64,000 bases of DNA from JADFRG01 sp036986135. Lineage in GTDB: Bacteria > Chloroflexota > Anaerolineae > Anaerolineales > E44-bin32. Under the pieces are notes generated by a model that saw only the letters and a list, made by a program, of their open reading frames with translations, made no database searches and was not told the origin of the DNA. Location: contig BTQZ01000009.1 of NCBI GenBank assembly GCA_036986135.1, positions 1-64,000 of the forward strand. The letters run 5' to 3'. Positions 32,355 to 41,374 of this stretch are shown here, piece after piece. A program made the translations under genes and the position numbers. Within the stretch, counting starts at the first letter, position 1; the number at the start of each line of letters is the position of its first letter.

Positions 32355-34246
32355 TGCCGTTTGGATATCACGACCGGATCCTGCACGTTGATTTGACCAC
32401 CGGCGAGCTTTCAGAGGAGAACCCCGGCGAGCGGTTCTGGCGCACTTACATGGGCGGCAGCGCGCTGGGCGCCTACTATCTGCTGAAGCTGACCGAGCCA
32501 GGCATCGATCCACTCGGCCCGGAAAACGTTCTCGTATTGGCATTGAGCGCGCTGACCGGAGCGCCGATCTCTGGGCAGAGCCGCATGACTGCGGTGGCCA
32601 AGTCCCCGCTCACCGATGCGGTGGGCGACTCCCAGACCGGTGGTTTCTTCCCCGCCGAAATGAAATTTGCCGGTTACGACGCGGTCGTGATCAAGGGAAG
32701 GTCGGAGGCGCCCGTCTACCTCTGGCTGAGCAACGGCGAGACCGAACTCCGACCCGCCGAGCACCTGTGGGGCCGCGTGACCGGGGAGGCGGAGGCAGCC
32801 ATCCGAGAGGAGTTGGGGGATGACAAGATCGAGATTGCCCAGATCGGGCCGGCAGGCGAAAAACTTGTGCGCTACGCGGCCATCATGAACATGTCCAGCC
32901 GGGCCAATGGCCGGACCGGCATGGGCGCGGTTATGGGCAGCAAGAACCTGAAGGCGGTGGCGGTGCGCGGCAAGGATCGGCCAGAATTGCAGGATCGCAA
33001 GGGATTGATCGAGCTGGCAAAGTGGGGGGCAGCCAATTTCGAAGACTCCGATGTTTATGGATTGGGGCTGTTCGGCACCGCGGAGGTGATGAATGGCCAG
33101 AATAAATCAGGCGGCCAGGTCACCCATAACTGGGATAGCGGCTACTTTGAGACTGCGATCGAGCTGGATGGCACGACTATGTCGAAAACGATCTTGAAAG
33201 ACCGCGACACCTGCTACGCTTGCACCGTTCGCTGCAAGCGAGTGGTCGAGGTTAAGGAGGGCCCATACACAGCCGACCCACAATATGGGGGGCCGGAGTA
33301 CGAGACGCTATCGACCTTTGGGACCTATATCGGGAATGACGATCTCAAGGCGGTCGCGCATACCAATCAGCTCTGCAACATGTACGGCATGGACACCGTC
33401 TCATGCGGCGCCACGATCGCCTGGGCCTACAATTGCTTTGAAGACGGGCTCATCGATGAGAATGTGACCGGCGGGCTGGAGCTGCGCTACGGAAACGTTC
33501 CGGCCATGGTGAAGCTGACAGAAATGATTGCCACGCGCGAGGGATTCGGAGATCTGCTGGCAGAGGGTTCGGCGCGTGCCGCGCAGCAGATCGGAAACGG
33601 GACGGAAGGCCTGGTCGTCGCCGTGAAGAAGCAAGAGGTTCCGGCCCACATGCCCCAGACAAAGCGCAGCCTGGCTTTGATCTACGCCGTCAATCCATTC
33701 GGCGCCGATCATCAATCCTCCGAGCACGATCCGAGTTGGAGGCATTACGTCGATCGGATGGCGGAGATCGGCGTCACGGACGAACCGCAGCACCCCCGTG
33801 TGCTGAACGAAGAGAAAGTGCGATTCGCGCTCAAGACCCAGCACGCATACTCCTGTCTCGACACAGTAAACATCTGCCAGTTCGTCTTTGGTCCCGCATG
33901 GCACCTCTACAGCATGGGACAACTTGCGCAAGCGGTCCGAGTGATTACGGGCTGGGAGGTCAATGTCGATGAACTGCAGCGGGTCGGCGAGCGTCGACTG
34001 AACATGCTGCGCGCCTACAACGCGCGGGAAGGGATCGGGCGCGCTTCCGATGTGCTGCCCAAGAAGCTTTACAGAGCCCTCGAAGGCGGGAAGAGCGACG
34101 GCTATTTTGTGACCGAAGAGGAAGTTGAGCAAGCCAAGGATTGGTACTACGAGATGTCCGGCTGGGACGTTCAAACCGGCACGCCGACCCGGGAGAAGCT
34201 GGAGGAGCTAGATCTGGGCTGGTTGGCGGATGAATTGCAGCTCTAG
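32354..34246 (+). CDS. aor: Tungsten-type aldehyde:ferredoxin oxidoreductase
   Basis: A 630-residue AOR family enzyme. The N-terminal tungstopterin domain has Y-M-G-G-S-A-L-G-A, G-R-T-G-M-G-A-V-M-G-S-K-N-L-K-A and related motifs. [4Fe-4S] ligands are C287-x2-C290-x3-C294 and probably C508 in D-T-V-N-I-C. The reaction oxidises an aldehyde to the acid with ferredoxin in the cytoplasm. Coupling to the aminotransferase suggests that it removes the aldehyde made by transamination; this is inference. An aldehyde dehydrogenase remnant lies just downstream. Confidence 0.93.
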   Translation: MPFGYHDRILHVDLTTGELSEENPGERFWRTYMGGSALGAYYLLKLTEPGIDPLGPENVLVLALSALTGAPISGQSRMTAVAKSPLTDAVGDSQTGGFFPAEMKFAGYDAVVIKGRSEAPVYLWLSNGETELRPAEHLWGRVTGEAEAAIREELGDDKIEIAQIGPAGEKLVRYAAIMNMSSRANGRTGMGAVMGSKNLKAVAVRGKDRPELQDRKGLIELAKWGAANFEDSDVYGLGLFGTAEVMNGQNKSGGQVTHNWDSGYFETAIELDGTTMSKTILKDRDTCYACTVRCKRVVEVKEGPYTADPQYGGPEYETLSTFGTYIGNDDLKAVAHTNQLCNMYGMDTVSCGATIAWAYNCFEDGLIDENVTGGLELRYGNVPAMVKLTEMIATREGFGDLLAEGSARAAQQIGNGTEGLVVAVKKQEVPAHMPQTKRSLALIYAVNPFGADHQSSEHDPSWRHYVDRMAEIGVTDEPQHPRVLNEEKVRFALKTQHAYSCLDTVNICQFVFGPAWHLYSMGQLAQAVRVITGWEVNVDELQRVGERRLNMLRAYNAREGIGRASDVLPKKLYRALEGGKSDGYFVTEEEVEQAKDWYYEMSGWDVQTGTPTREKLEELDLGWLADELQL

Positions 34247-34301
34247 TCCTCGCCCTTGACCCCTCCCCGATCCTCGTCTCCTCCCCTGGATCGATAGCCT
34301 A

Positions 34302-34508
34302 GTGTCGGACACGCGCAAGCTTTGGATCAACGATCCCCCGGTTGACAACCTGGCCTCGCCATTTGGCGGTTTTAGGCGGTCGGGGTGTGGCCGTGAGCTA
34401 AGATTAGAAGGATTCGGGGTCTTCACTGAGGCCAAGCACAACCACTGGGAGATCGAAGCGCGGCAGAAGCCCTGGTGGTATCCGTGGGATGGATCCGCAA
34501 GTGAGTGA
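34302..34508 (+). pseudogene. C-terminal fragment of an aldehyde dehydrogenase
   Basis: The 68-residue frame reads L-W-I-N-D-P-P-V-D-N-L-A-S-P-F-G-G-F, then S-G-C-G-R-E-L-R, F-T-E-A-K and K-P-W-W-Y-P. This is the conserved C-terminus of NAD-dependent aldehyde dehydrogenases. The catalytic domain is missing, so this is a remnant, the third in 4.5 kb. Confidence 0.8.
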
Positions 34509-34518
34509 GGAGCAACCA

Positions 34519-35700
34519 TTGAGAATCGTCGTCCTTGGGGGAGCGGGAATCATCGGACGGGCGATTGCGGCGGACCTGGTGCAAGACGCAGATCGGGTGA
34601 TCGTGGCAGACATGGACGCAGAAGCTGCCAAACGTACCGCCCATGAACTCGGGCCTGCGGCAGACCCTCAGCCAGTTGATGTAACGGATAGCGAAAACCT
34701 AGAGCTGCTGCTGGCAGGCTCCGACGCGTGCATCAACAGCGTGAACTATTACTTCAATCTGGATGTCATGAGCGCCTGCCTGGCGGCAAGAGTGCCCTAC
34801 CTAGATCTCGGAGGCCTGTTCCACAAGACACGCGAACAATTGAAGCTCAGCAACGATTTCCAGAAATTGGGCCTTACCGCGGTGTTGGGTATGGGTTCGT
34901 GTCCGGGAGTGGCGAATGTTCAGGCTGGCTGGCTGGCGGGCATGCTGGACATCGTTGAGTCGGTGAGAATCTTCAATGGATCTACCATCGATCGCGGCGA
35001 TTCCCTTGCTGCGCCCTATGCGATTGAGACCATTTTGGATGAGATCAGCATGCCGGCCATGGTCTTCCGGGATGGGGGATTCGAGGAACGCCCGCCGCTG
35101 GGTGAAGAGCAGCATTATCTGTTCCCGGAACCGATCGGATGGAGCAAGGCCCACCTGAGCTTGCATTCGGAGGTTGCGACCATCCCGCTCAGTTTCGCTG
35201 ACAAGGGGATCCGAGAGTGCACTTTCAAGATCACGGCTTTTGGCTACTCCGATGCGGCAATCGGCAAACTCAGGTTCCTGGCTGAGCTCGGGCTAGCGAG
35301 CAATGACCCAATTGAGGTCGGTGCAGCGAGAGTTCGGCCGCGGGACATGCTGATCGCCGCGCTTCATCAACTTCCCGAGGGCGAAGGCGATCATTCCGCT
35401 CGGGGCCATAAGGCAGTGGTCACCGAAATCAAGGGTAGAATCGGCGCTCAGGTTGTTGAACTCAAGGCCGAGACCGTCGGCGGGCCCATCGAGGGCGCTG
35501 CGGACGGTGCTGGCAAGCGGCTGGTTTCTGGCCCGGCGGCAATTGTGGCCAAGTGGCTGGCAAGTGGACGCTTGAGCCTCCCTGGCGTCTGGCCTCCGGA
35601 GCAAGTCATTGATCCGGATCCATTCTTCAAAGAGTTGGCGGATCGAGGTTTTACGACACGCCTGGTGCGGTCTGAACCCTTAGCGCGACCCCCAGAATAA
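34519..35700 (+). CDS. Saccharopine dehydrogenase family oxidoreductase
   Basis: About 393 residues with an N-terminal Rossmann motif (V-V-L-G-G-A-G-I-I-G-R) and the saccharopine reductase fold: N-S-V-N-Y-Y-F-N-L, then G-M-G-S-C-P-G-V-A-N-V, then the C-terminal P-P-E-Q-V-I-D-P-D-P-F-F. Members reduce or oxidise lysine-type imino acid adducts, or act on carboxynorspermidine and related compounds. I prefer TTG 34519, with GAGGAG six bases upstream; ATG 34489 lies inside the aldehyde dehydrogenase remnant. It precedes the inositol genes but need not belong to them. Confidence 0.85.
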   Translation: MRIVVLGGAGIIGRAIAADLVQDADRVIVADMDAEAAKRTAHELGPAADPQPVDVTDSENLELLLAGSDACINSVNYYFNLDVMSACLAARVPYLDLGGLFHKTREQLKLSNDFQKLGLTAVLGMGSCPGVANVQAGWLAGMLDIVESVRIFNGSTIDRGDSLAAPYAIETILDEISMPAMVFRDGGFEERPPLGEEQHYLFPEPIGWSKAHLSLHSEVATIPLSFADKGIRECTFKITAFGYSDAAIGKLRFLAELGLASNDPIEVGAARVRPRDMLIAALHQLPEGEGDHSARGHKAVVTEIKGRIGAQVVELKAETVGGPIEGAADGAGKRLVSGPAAIVAKWLASGRLSLPGVWPPEQVIDPDPFFKELADRGFTTRLVRSEPLARPPE

Positions 35701-35709
35701 GCAGGAGAG

Positions 35710-35760
35710 ATGCGAATGGCTTCTGACAACGCCGGGGCTCTCAATTCAATTAAGCAATGA
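35710..35760 (+). CDS. Possible leader peptide coupled to iolB
   Basis: ATG 35710 (or ATG 35716) follows AGGAGAG and opens a frame of 16 (or 14) codons whose TGA overlaps the iolB ATG as ATGA. iolB itself has no ribosome binding site, so ribosomes finishing this frame could restart on iolB. Confidence 0.4.
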   Translation: MRMASDNAGALNSIKQ

Positions 35761-36623
35761 ACGCTAAATCAAAGCTCCTGATTCGGCCGTCGGCCGGTTC
35801 AGGAGAGTACACGAAAGTCACGCCTGAGCAGGCCGGCTGGGAGCTCCTCAATTTCGGAGCTCGCAAGATGGCGTCTGGCGAGATATGGGAGTTCAAAACT
35901 GGGGAGAACGAATTCGGCGTTGTGGTGCTGGGTGGGACCTGCTCCGCGGATACCTCGCGCGGAGCCTGGGGGCCGATCGGTCGACGCCCCAATGTTTTTG
36001 CTGGAATGCCGTATACGCTCTACCTTCCCCGCCGTACCGAGGTGCGAATCGAGGCCATCGGCGAGGGGCTTGACCTCGGATACGGGTGGTGCGAGACCGA
36101 CCAGGATCACCCGGCCAAGCTTGTATCTCCCGAAGAGGTGCACGTGGAGATTCGTGGAGGCGGCAACGCCACTCGACAGATCAACGACATGATTCCGCCC
36201 GGATTCGACTGCCATCGACTGGTGGCGGTGGAAGTCTATACACCCTCCGGCAACTGGAGTTCATATCCACCGCATAAGCACGACGTGCACCGCGAATCTG
36301 AAACGGGAGAGCTGATCGAGGCCGATCTGGAGGAGACTTACTTCTACAAACTGAACCGGCCGGAGGGCTATGCTCTACAGCGCGTGTACACCGCGGATCT
36401 GAGCCTGAATGAACTCGTACTTGCGCAGCAAGACGATATCGTGCTCGTACCGGAGGGGTACCATCCGGTGGTCTCCGCGCATGGCTATAACACCTACTAC
36501 CTTAATTTCCTGGCCGGCAGCGCGCAATCCCTGGCGAGCGCCGATGATCCGGAGCACGCATGGATTAAGCAGAGTTGGGTGGAAAAAGACCCGCGACTGC
36601 CGATGGTGACGCTGGACATGTAG
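35757..36623 (+). CDS. iolB: 5-deoxy-glucuronate isomerase
   Basis: A 288-residue KduI/IolB cupin. The signature N-W-S-S-Y-P-P-H-K-H-D (metal-binding His) is followed by L-E-E-T-Y-F-Y-K and later P-E-G-Y-H-P-V-V-S-A-H-G-Y. It converts 5-deoxy-D-glucuronate to 2-deoxy-5-keto-D-gluconate in the myo-inositol pathway. It is the first iol gene of this plus-strand cluster. The start has no ribosome binding site of its own and overlaps the stop of a short upstream frame. Confidence 0.95.
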   Translation: MNAKSKLLIRPSAGSGEYTKVTPEQAGWELLNFGARKMASGEIWEFKTGENEFGVVVLGGTCSADTSRGAWGPIGRRPNVFAGMPYTLYLPRRTEVRIEAIGEGLDLGYGWCETDQDHPAKLVSPEEVHVEIRGGGNATRQINDMIPPGFDCHRLVAVEVYTPSGNWSSYPPHKHDVHRESETGELIEADLEETYFYKLNRPEGYALQRVYTADLSLNELVLAQQDDIVLVPEGYHPVVSAHGYNTYYLNFLAGSAQSLASADDPEHAWIKQSWVEKDPRLPMVTLDM

Positions 36624-36711
36624 GTCGCACTAGCCTGCCCGCCGGGTTTCCGTGTCCCGCCCAGGCTTGCGAGCACTGAGATGGGAATCTGCACCGCTGA
36701 GGAAAACAAAC

Positions 36712-37809
36712 ATGAATGATGGATACAAGAGCCCACTCCATAAGACGATCTCCACAACCCCGACCGATTTCTGGAACGACTCCGCATCTTTCGAGGAGCT
36801 GACCTACGCGATCGAGCACGGCGCGGTGGGCGCCACGACGAACCCCACGATCGTTATGCAGGTTCTCGACAAGGAGATAGACCTGTGGCGGGATCGGATT
36901 CAAGAGATGATTGCCGAGAATCCGGAATGGTCTGAAGACCAGTTGGCCTGGAAGCTCATAGAGGAAGTGGCAGTCAGAGGCGCCGAGCTGTTGAAGCCGG
37001 TCTATGACCGGGAGAATGGGAAGAAGGGCCGCATATCGATTCAGACCCATCCCGCGTTTTATCGCAACGCCGAGGCCATCACGAAGCAGGCGATCCACTT
37101 CGACTCCCTGGCTCCCAATATGCAGGTCAAGATCCCTGCAACCAAGGCAGGAATCGCCGCCATCGAGCAGGCCACACGCAATGGAGTGAATATCAATGCC
37201 ACCGTGTGCTTCAGCGTGCCGCAATCGCTTGCGGTTGCGGAGGCGGTGGAGAGAGGCTTAGACCGGCGCGCGGCCGATGGGAAGTCCATTGAAGATATGT
37301 CGCCAGTATGCACCATCATGATCGGTCGGCTTGACGATTGGATGCATGTGCTGGCCAAGCGCGATGGAATAATTGTGAACCCCGCCTCCATGCATTGGGC
37401 GGGGGTCGCCGCCATCAAGAAGGCCTACGGTATCTTTCAGCAGCGTGGATATCGGGCTCGCCTGCTAGGAGCCGCATACCGGCACCATCTGCATTGGTCG
37501 GAGCTCATCGGGGGGGACATCATTCTGACCATCCCTTACCAATGGCAGAAGTGGTTCAATTCTTCGGACGTGGAAGTCAAGGAGCGCATGGCTAAGCAGG
37601 TCGATGAGGGCACCATCGACGACCTGTACGAGCATTTTCCGGATTTCCGCCGCGCCTATGATGAGGACGGACTGACGATCGATGAGTTTGACACCTTCGG
37701 TCCGACGGTTCGTACGCTGCGCGGGTTTATCAGCTCCTATCACGATCTGGTGGCGTTGGTGCGTGACTTCATGCTGCCCAATCCGGATATCCTGCGGAAC
37801 GGCGCTTGA
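36712..37809 (+). CDS. Transaldolase-like protein in the inositol cluster
   Basis: A 365-residue class I aldolase-type TIM barrel of the transaldolase family. It shows G-A-T-T-N-P-T-I near the N-terminus, the Schiff-base lysine K140 in M-Q-V-K-I-P-A-T, N-I-N-A-T-V-C-F-S and later A-A-Y-R. It lies between iolB and iolC, where iolJ (DKG-phosphate aldolase) might be expected, and no iolJ is present. It may cleave 2-deoxy-5-keto-gluconate-6-phosphate to DHAP and malonate semialdehyde; that is inference. A true transaldolase role in carbon shuffling is the alternative. ATG 36712 is chosen, with GAGG about ten bases upstream. Confidence 0.85.
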   Translation: MNDGYKSPLHKTISTTPTDFWNDSASFEELTYAIEHGAVGATTNPTIVMQVLDKEIDLWRDRIQEMIAENPEWSEDQLAWKLIEEVAVRGAELLKPVYDRENGKKGRISIQTHPAFYRNAEAITKQAIHFDSLAPNMQVKIPATKAGIAAIEQATRNGVNINATVCFSVPQSLAVAEAVERGLDRRAADGKSIEDMSPVCTIMIGRLDDWMHVLAKRDGIIVNPASMHWAGVAAIKKAYGIFQQRGYRARLLGAAYRHHLHWSELIGGDIILTIPYQWQKWFNSSDVEVKERMAKQVDEGTIDDLYEHFPDFRRAYDEDGLTIDEFDTFGPTVRTLRGFISSYHDLVALVRDFMLPNPDILRNGA

Positions 37810-37881
37810 GGCCTCCCTCGACAAGCATTCACGCCCGGGAGGTACGCCTCCCCGCATCTGACGCCTGGATCCTGACCGTTC

Positions 37882-38892
37882 ATGCCAAATGAGTACGATC
37901 TCATCACAATGGGTCGCGCCTCCATTGATCTCTACGCGCAGGATATCGGGGTACCTTTCGAGAAAATTAAAAGCTTCGCGGCCTATGTGGGGGGATCACC
38001 GACCAACATCGCGGTCGGCGCGCGACGCCTGGGGCTGAACGTGGCTCTGATCAGTGCGGTTGGTGCGGATCCGGTCGGTGATTTCGTCCTGGCCTTCTTG
38101 AACGAAGAGCACATCGATACTGCGTTCATCACTCGCAAACCCATGGCCCGGACCAGCGCCGCTCTGCTGGGGATTGAAAGGCCGGATAAGATCCCACTGG
38201 TTTATTATCGCGACAACGCGGCGGATATTCAGCTCACGATCGATGACGTGAAGGCCGCTCCCATCGCAGAGTGCAGGGCGTTTGAATTCGCAGGCACCAA
38301 CCTGAGCCAGGAACCCAGCCGCAGCGCCACGCTGTTCGCGGTGGAGCTGGCTAACTCTGCCGGCGTACGCGTCATCATGGATCTAGACCTCCGGGCCGAT
38401 CAATGGTGGGACGTGCGAGCTTTCGGGCTGATGGTCCGTTCGGTCCTGCCCCAGGTTGACGTTGCTATCGGAACGGAGGAGGAAATCAAGGCCGCCGTGC
38501 TGGAGAGCGCCGAGCAACTCACGATCACCCATTCACAAGTCACCGCTCCCGAGATAAGTGGGGACCTGGATGCCGCCCTGCATTCGCTGCTCGGGCGGGG
38601 CCTCGAAGCCCTGGTTGTCAAGCAGGGGAGCAAAGGCTCCTCGGTACACCTTTCCGGCGGCGAGGTGGTTTTCGCGCCAGGCTTCGCGGTCGAGGTCTAC
38701 AATGTGCTGGGCGCGGGTGATGCGTTTGCCAGCGGATTGATCTATGGGCGGCTCAAGGGTTGGGACTGGTACCAGGCGGCGAGGATGGGCAACGCCTGCG
38801 GCGCCATCGTCGTGACCCGCCACGGGTGCGCCAATTTCATGCCCTATGAGAAGGAAGCCTTGGATTTCATCGAGGAACGGGGGGGATTTTGA
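37882..38892 (+). CDS. iolC: 5-dehydro-2-deoxygluconokinase
   Basis: A 336-residue PfkB-family sugar kinase with G-G-S-P-T-N-I-A-V-G-A-R-R-L-G and the C-terminal signature N-V-L-G-A-G-D-A-F-A-S-G. The N-terminal L-I-T-M-G-R-A-S-I-D-L-Y is specific to IolC. It phosphorylates 2-deoxy-5-keto-gluconate at C6. It is a stand-alone kinase, without the C-terminal aldolase-like domain fused to IolC in some bacteria. No ribosome binding site is obvious at ATG 37882. Confidence 0.94.
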   Translation: MPNEYDLITMGRASIDLYAQDIGVPFEKIKSFAAYVGGSPTNIAVGARRLGLNVALISAVGADPVGDFVLAFLNEEHIDTAFITRKPMARTSAALLGIERPDKIPLVYYRDNAADIQLTIDDVKAAPIAECRAFEFAGTNLSQEPSRSATLFAVELANSAGVRVIMDLDLRADQWWDVRAFGLMVRSVLPQVDVAIGTEEEIKAAVLESAEQLTITHSQVTAPEISGDLDAALHSLLGRGLEALVVKQGSKGSSVHLSGGEVVFAPGFAVEVYNVLGAGDAFASGLIYGRLKGWDWYQAARMGNACGAIVVTRHGCANFMPYEKEALDFIEERGGF

Positions 38893-38938
38893 AAACCAAT
38901 CCCGCCCTTTTAGTAGGCGACCCAGGAGGAGAATGCAG

Positions 38939-40801
38939 ATGAATACCGTCCGCCTAACGATGGCGCAAGCGATCATTCGATTCCTCAAGCAGCAGTATGT
39001 AGAGCGGGACGAGCTTGAGCGGCAGTTCTTTGCTGGTTGCTTCGGGATCTTCGGTCACGGAAATGTGGCGGGCATCGGGCAGGCCCTGCAGGAACAACCC
39101 GATTTCCGGTATTACCAGGCGCGAAACGAACAAGCTATGGTGCACGCTGCGGCCGGCTTCGCCAAGATGAGCAACCGGTTGCGAGCCTTCGCGTGCACGA
39201 GCTCCATCGGACCCGGGGCAACCAACATGGTCACCGCCGCGGCGGGCGCGACTGTCAATCGTTTGCCGGTCCTGCTGCTGCCAGGAGACATCTTTGCCCG
39301 CAGAAATGTAGCGCCCGTGCTGCAGCAGCTGGAATGGGGCGGATCCCAGGACGTCTCCGTCAACGATTGCTTCAAGCCGATTTCTCGGTATTGGGATCGG
39401 ATCAATCGCCCAGAACAAATCATCACCGCGTTGCCGGAAGCCATGCGGGTGCTGACGTCTCAGGCCGAAACGGGGGCCGTGACGCTCTCACTGCCACAGG
39501 ACGTGCAGGCGGAGGCCTATGACTATCCGGAGGCCCTCTTTGAAAAACGGGTCTGGACCATCGCACGTCCTGCGCCGGCGCGTGAACTTGTTTCCCGCGC
39601 GGCGGAGATGATCCAGGGGGCCGCATCGCCTCTGATCGTTTCCGGAGGGGGCGTCATCTATAGCGAAGCGACAGAAGCGCTCGCCAGTTTTGCGGAGAGC
39701 GCCGGCATCCCGGTAGGCGAGACCCAGGCCGGCAAGGGCTCTCTGCCCTACGATCATCCATTTGCGTTGGGGGCCATCGGCGTCACCGGTACACCGGGAG
39801 CCAATATCATCGCGCGTGAGGCCGATCTGGTGATCGGCATCGGAACTCGCTACAGCGATTTCACGACCGCCTCGAAAACGGCCTTCCAGAATCCCGATGT
39901 GCGGTTCATCAACATCAACATCGCCGATTTCGACGCCCACAAACATTCCGGCCTGGCGCTTGTGGCAGATGCGCGCGCGGCTCTTGAGGAGCTCGGTCAT
40001 GCGCTGGAAGGCCATGCCACCGATTCGGGCTATAGAGACCGCATTCAGAAATACAACGTGGATTGGGAGGCGGAGGTGGCCCGGATCTATGGCTTGCAGC
40101 ACGGACCGCCGATCAGCCAAGGGGAGGTGATCGGTGCGGTCAATGCGGCCTCCGAACCGACCGATGTGGTGATGTGTGCGGCCGGAAGCCTGCCGGGCGA
40201 CCTGCACAAGCTGTGGCGAACGCGCGATCCCAAGGGATACCACCTCGAGTACGGGTACTCCTGTATGGGTTATGAGATCGCCGGCGGGCTGGGAATCAAA
40301 ATGGCCGCGCCGGAGCGCGAGGTCTACGTGATGGTGGGGGACGGGTCCTACTTGATGATGAATTCTGAGATCGTGACCTCCATCCAGGAGCATTTCAAAC
40401 TCACAATTGTCTTGATCAACAATCATGGTTATTCCAGCATCGGAGGTCTTTCGGAGTCGGTCGGCAGCGCGGGATTTGGAACGCGATACCGATACCGGAA
40501 TCCAGCAACCGGCCAGCTGGATGGAGAGAAGCTTCCCGTGGATTTCGCGGCCCACGCCCGTAGTCTCGGCGCAGCCGTCTTTGAAGCAGAGGATCTCCCG
40601 GCACTGGTGGAGGCGCTTGAGCATGCCAAGGAGCAAGACATCACGGCCGTCATCGTGATCGAGACCGATCCCGAAAAGCGGGTTCGTGGCTACGAGTCCT
40701 GGTGGGACGTACCGGTGGCGGAGGTGTCGGAGACGGAAGAAGTGCAGGATGCGTTTGAAGAATACCGTTCGGCGGTGGACAAGGAGCGCAACTACCTCTG
40801 A
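38939..40801 (+). CDS. iolD: 3D-(3,5/4)-trihydroxycyclohexane-1,2-dione hydrolase
   Basis: A 620-residue ThDP-dependent enzyme of the acetolactate-synthase fold. The N-terminal domain has G-I-F-G-H-G-N-V-A-G and the C-terminal ThDP motif G-D-G-S-Y-L-M-M-N followed by I-N-N-H-G-Y-S-S-I-G. It opens the ring of trihydroxycyclohexanedione to 5-deoxyglucuronate. I start it at ATG 38939 with AGGAGG nine bases upstream; ATG 38933 is too close to that site. It is last of the first iol block. Confidence 0.95.
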   Translation: MNTVRLTMAQAIIRFLKQQYVERDELERQFFAGCFGIFGHGNVAGIGQALQEQPDFRYYQARNEQAMVHAAAGFAKMSNRLRAFACTSSIGPGATNMVTAAAGATVNRLPVLLLPGDIFARRNVAPVLQQLEWGGSQDVSVNDCFKPISRYWDRINRPEQIITALPEAMRVLTSQAETGAVTLSLPQDVQAEAYDYPEALFEKRVWTIARPAPARELVSRAAEMIQGAASPLIVSGGGVIYSEATEALASFAESAGIPVGETQAGKGSLPYDHPFALGAIGVTGTPGANIIAREADLVIGIGTRYSDFTTASKTAFQNPDVRFININIADFDAHKHSGLALVADARAALEELGHALEGHATDSGYRDRIQKYNVDWEAEVARIYGLQHGPPISQGEVIGAVNAASEPTDVVMCAAGSLPGDLHKLWRTRDPKGYHLEYGYSCMGYEIAGGLGIKMAAPEREVYVMVGDGSYLMMNSEIVTSIQEHFKLTIVLINNHGYSSIGGLSESVGSAGFGTRYRYRNPATGQLDGEKLPVDFAAHARSLGAAVFEAEDLPALVEALEHAKEQDITAVIVIETDPEKRVRGYESWWDVPVAEVSETEEVQDAFEEYRSAVDKERNYL

Positions 40802-41374
40802 TCCGCCTTGTTGGGAGCCGGTGCGCTGCACCCTACACCAGCGCCTCCTTCCCGGCCAAGCGCATGTGCAATCTATGGAGACGAGGAAGGGAGAAGCCAT
40901 TCGCCTTGGCTGCTCATTCATGGGGGACTAGGCCAAAGTTCGGGGCTTCACAAGAGGCCGCCGAATACTTGTTATAATTATTTAACGATTACAGGTTTCA
41001 GCTCCCCTCAAGGTGCCATGCCGGTCAAACCGGTGAAAGCATTCATCAGGCACGGACCCGAGAGACCAAGTTCGCAACCAGGTGGGAAGCTTCCAGATTG
41101 TCTTGCATACTCCCGAGACGCTGGAGCAGGTCTCATGGATGCAAGACGGGGTTTCGCTCCTCCCCAGGATCCACATAGATGAAGCGAATCTGATGTTCAG
41201 TTCGCCGATCCGGACCGCAATGATCCCACGCGATCGCTCTCTGTGACCCATCGCGAGAGGAACCCCGATTCAGCCAGTCTTGAAAGGAGGTGGTGTACCG
41301 ACCCTTAAGCCAAAATTAACAAAGTCGCGTACCGACTGAAATACCACCAGTTTAATCTAGGAGGAGAAAAGACT
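40802..41374 (+). promoter_or_regulatory. Long leader/regulatory region upstream of the sugar ABC importer
   Basis: No gene is supported in these 573 bases. TATAAT stands at 40973-40978. From 41013 a nested hairpin is possible: GTGCC/GGCAC (41013-41017, 41049-41053) encloses ATGC/GCAT and CCGGT/ACCGG. A frame open from 41037 to TGA near 41183 has protein-like composition but no start codon. AAAGGAGGTG at 41283-41292 lies 82 bases before the next start, and GTACCGAC is repeated at 41295 and 41329. Confidence 0.45.

Noticed and set aside
39488..40921. 477-codon open frame on the minus strand across iolD
   Set aside because: It is antisense to a gene with clear ThDP-enzyme motifs. Long opposite-strand frames are expected in GC-rich coding DNA, and it has no recognisable domain.
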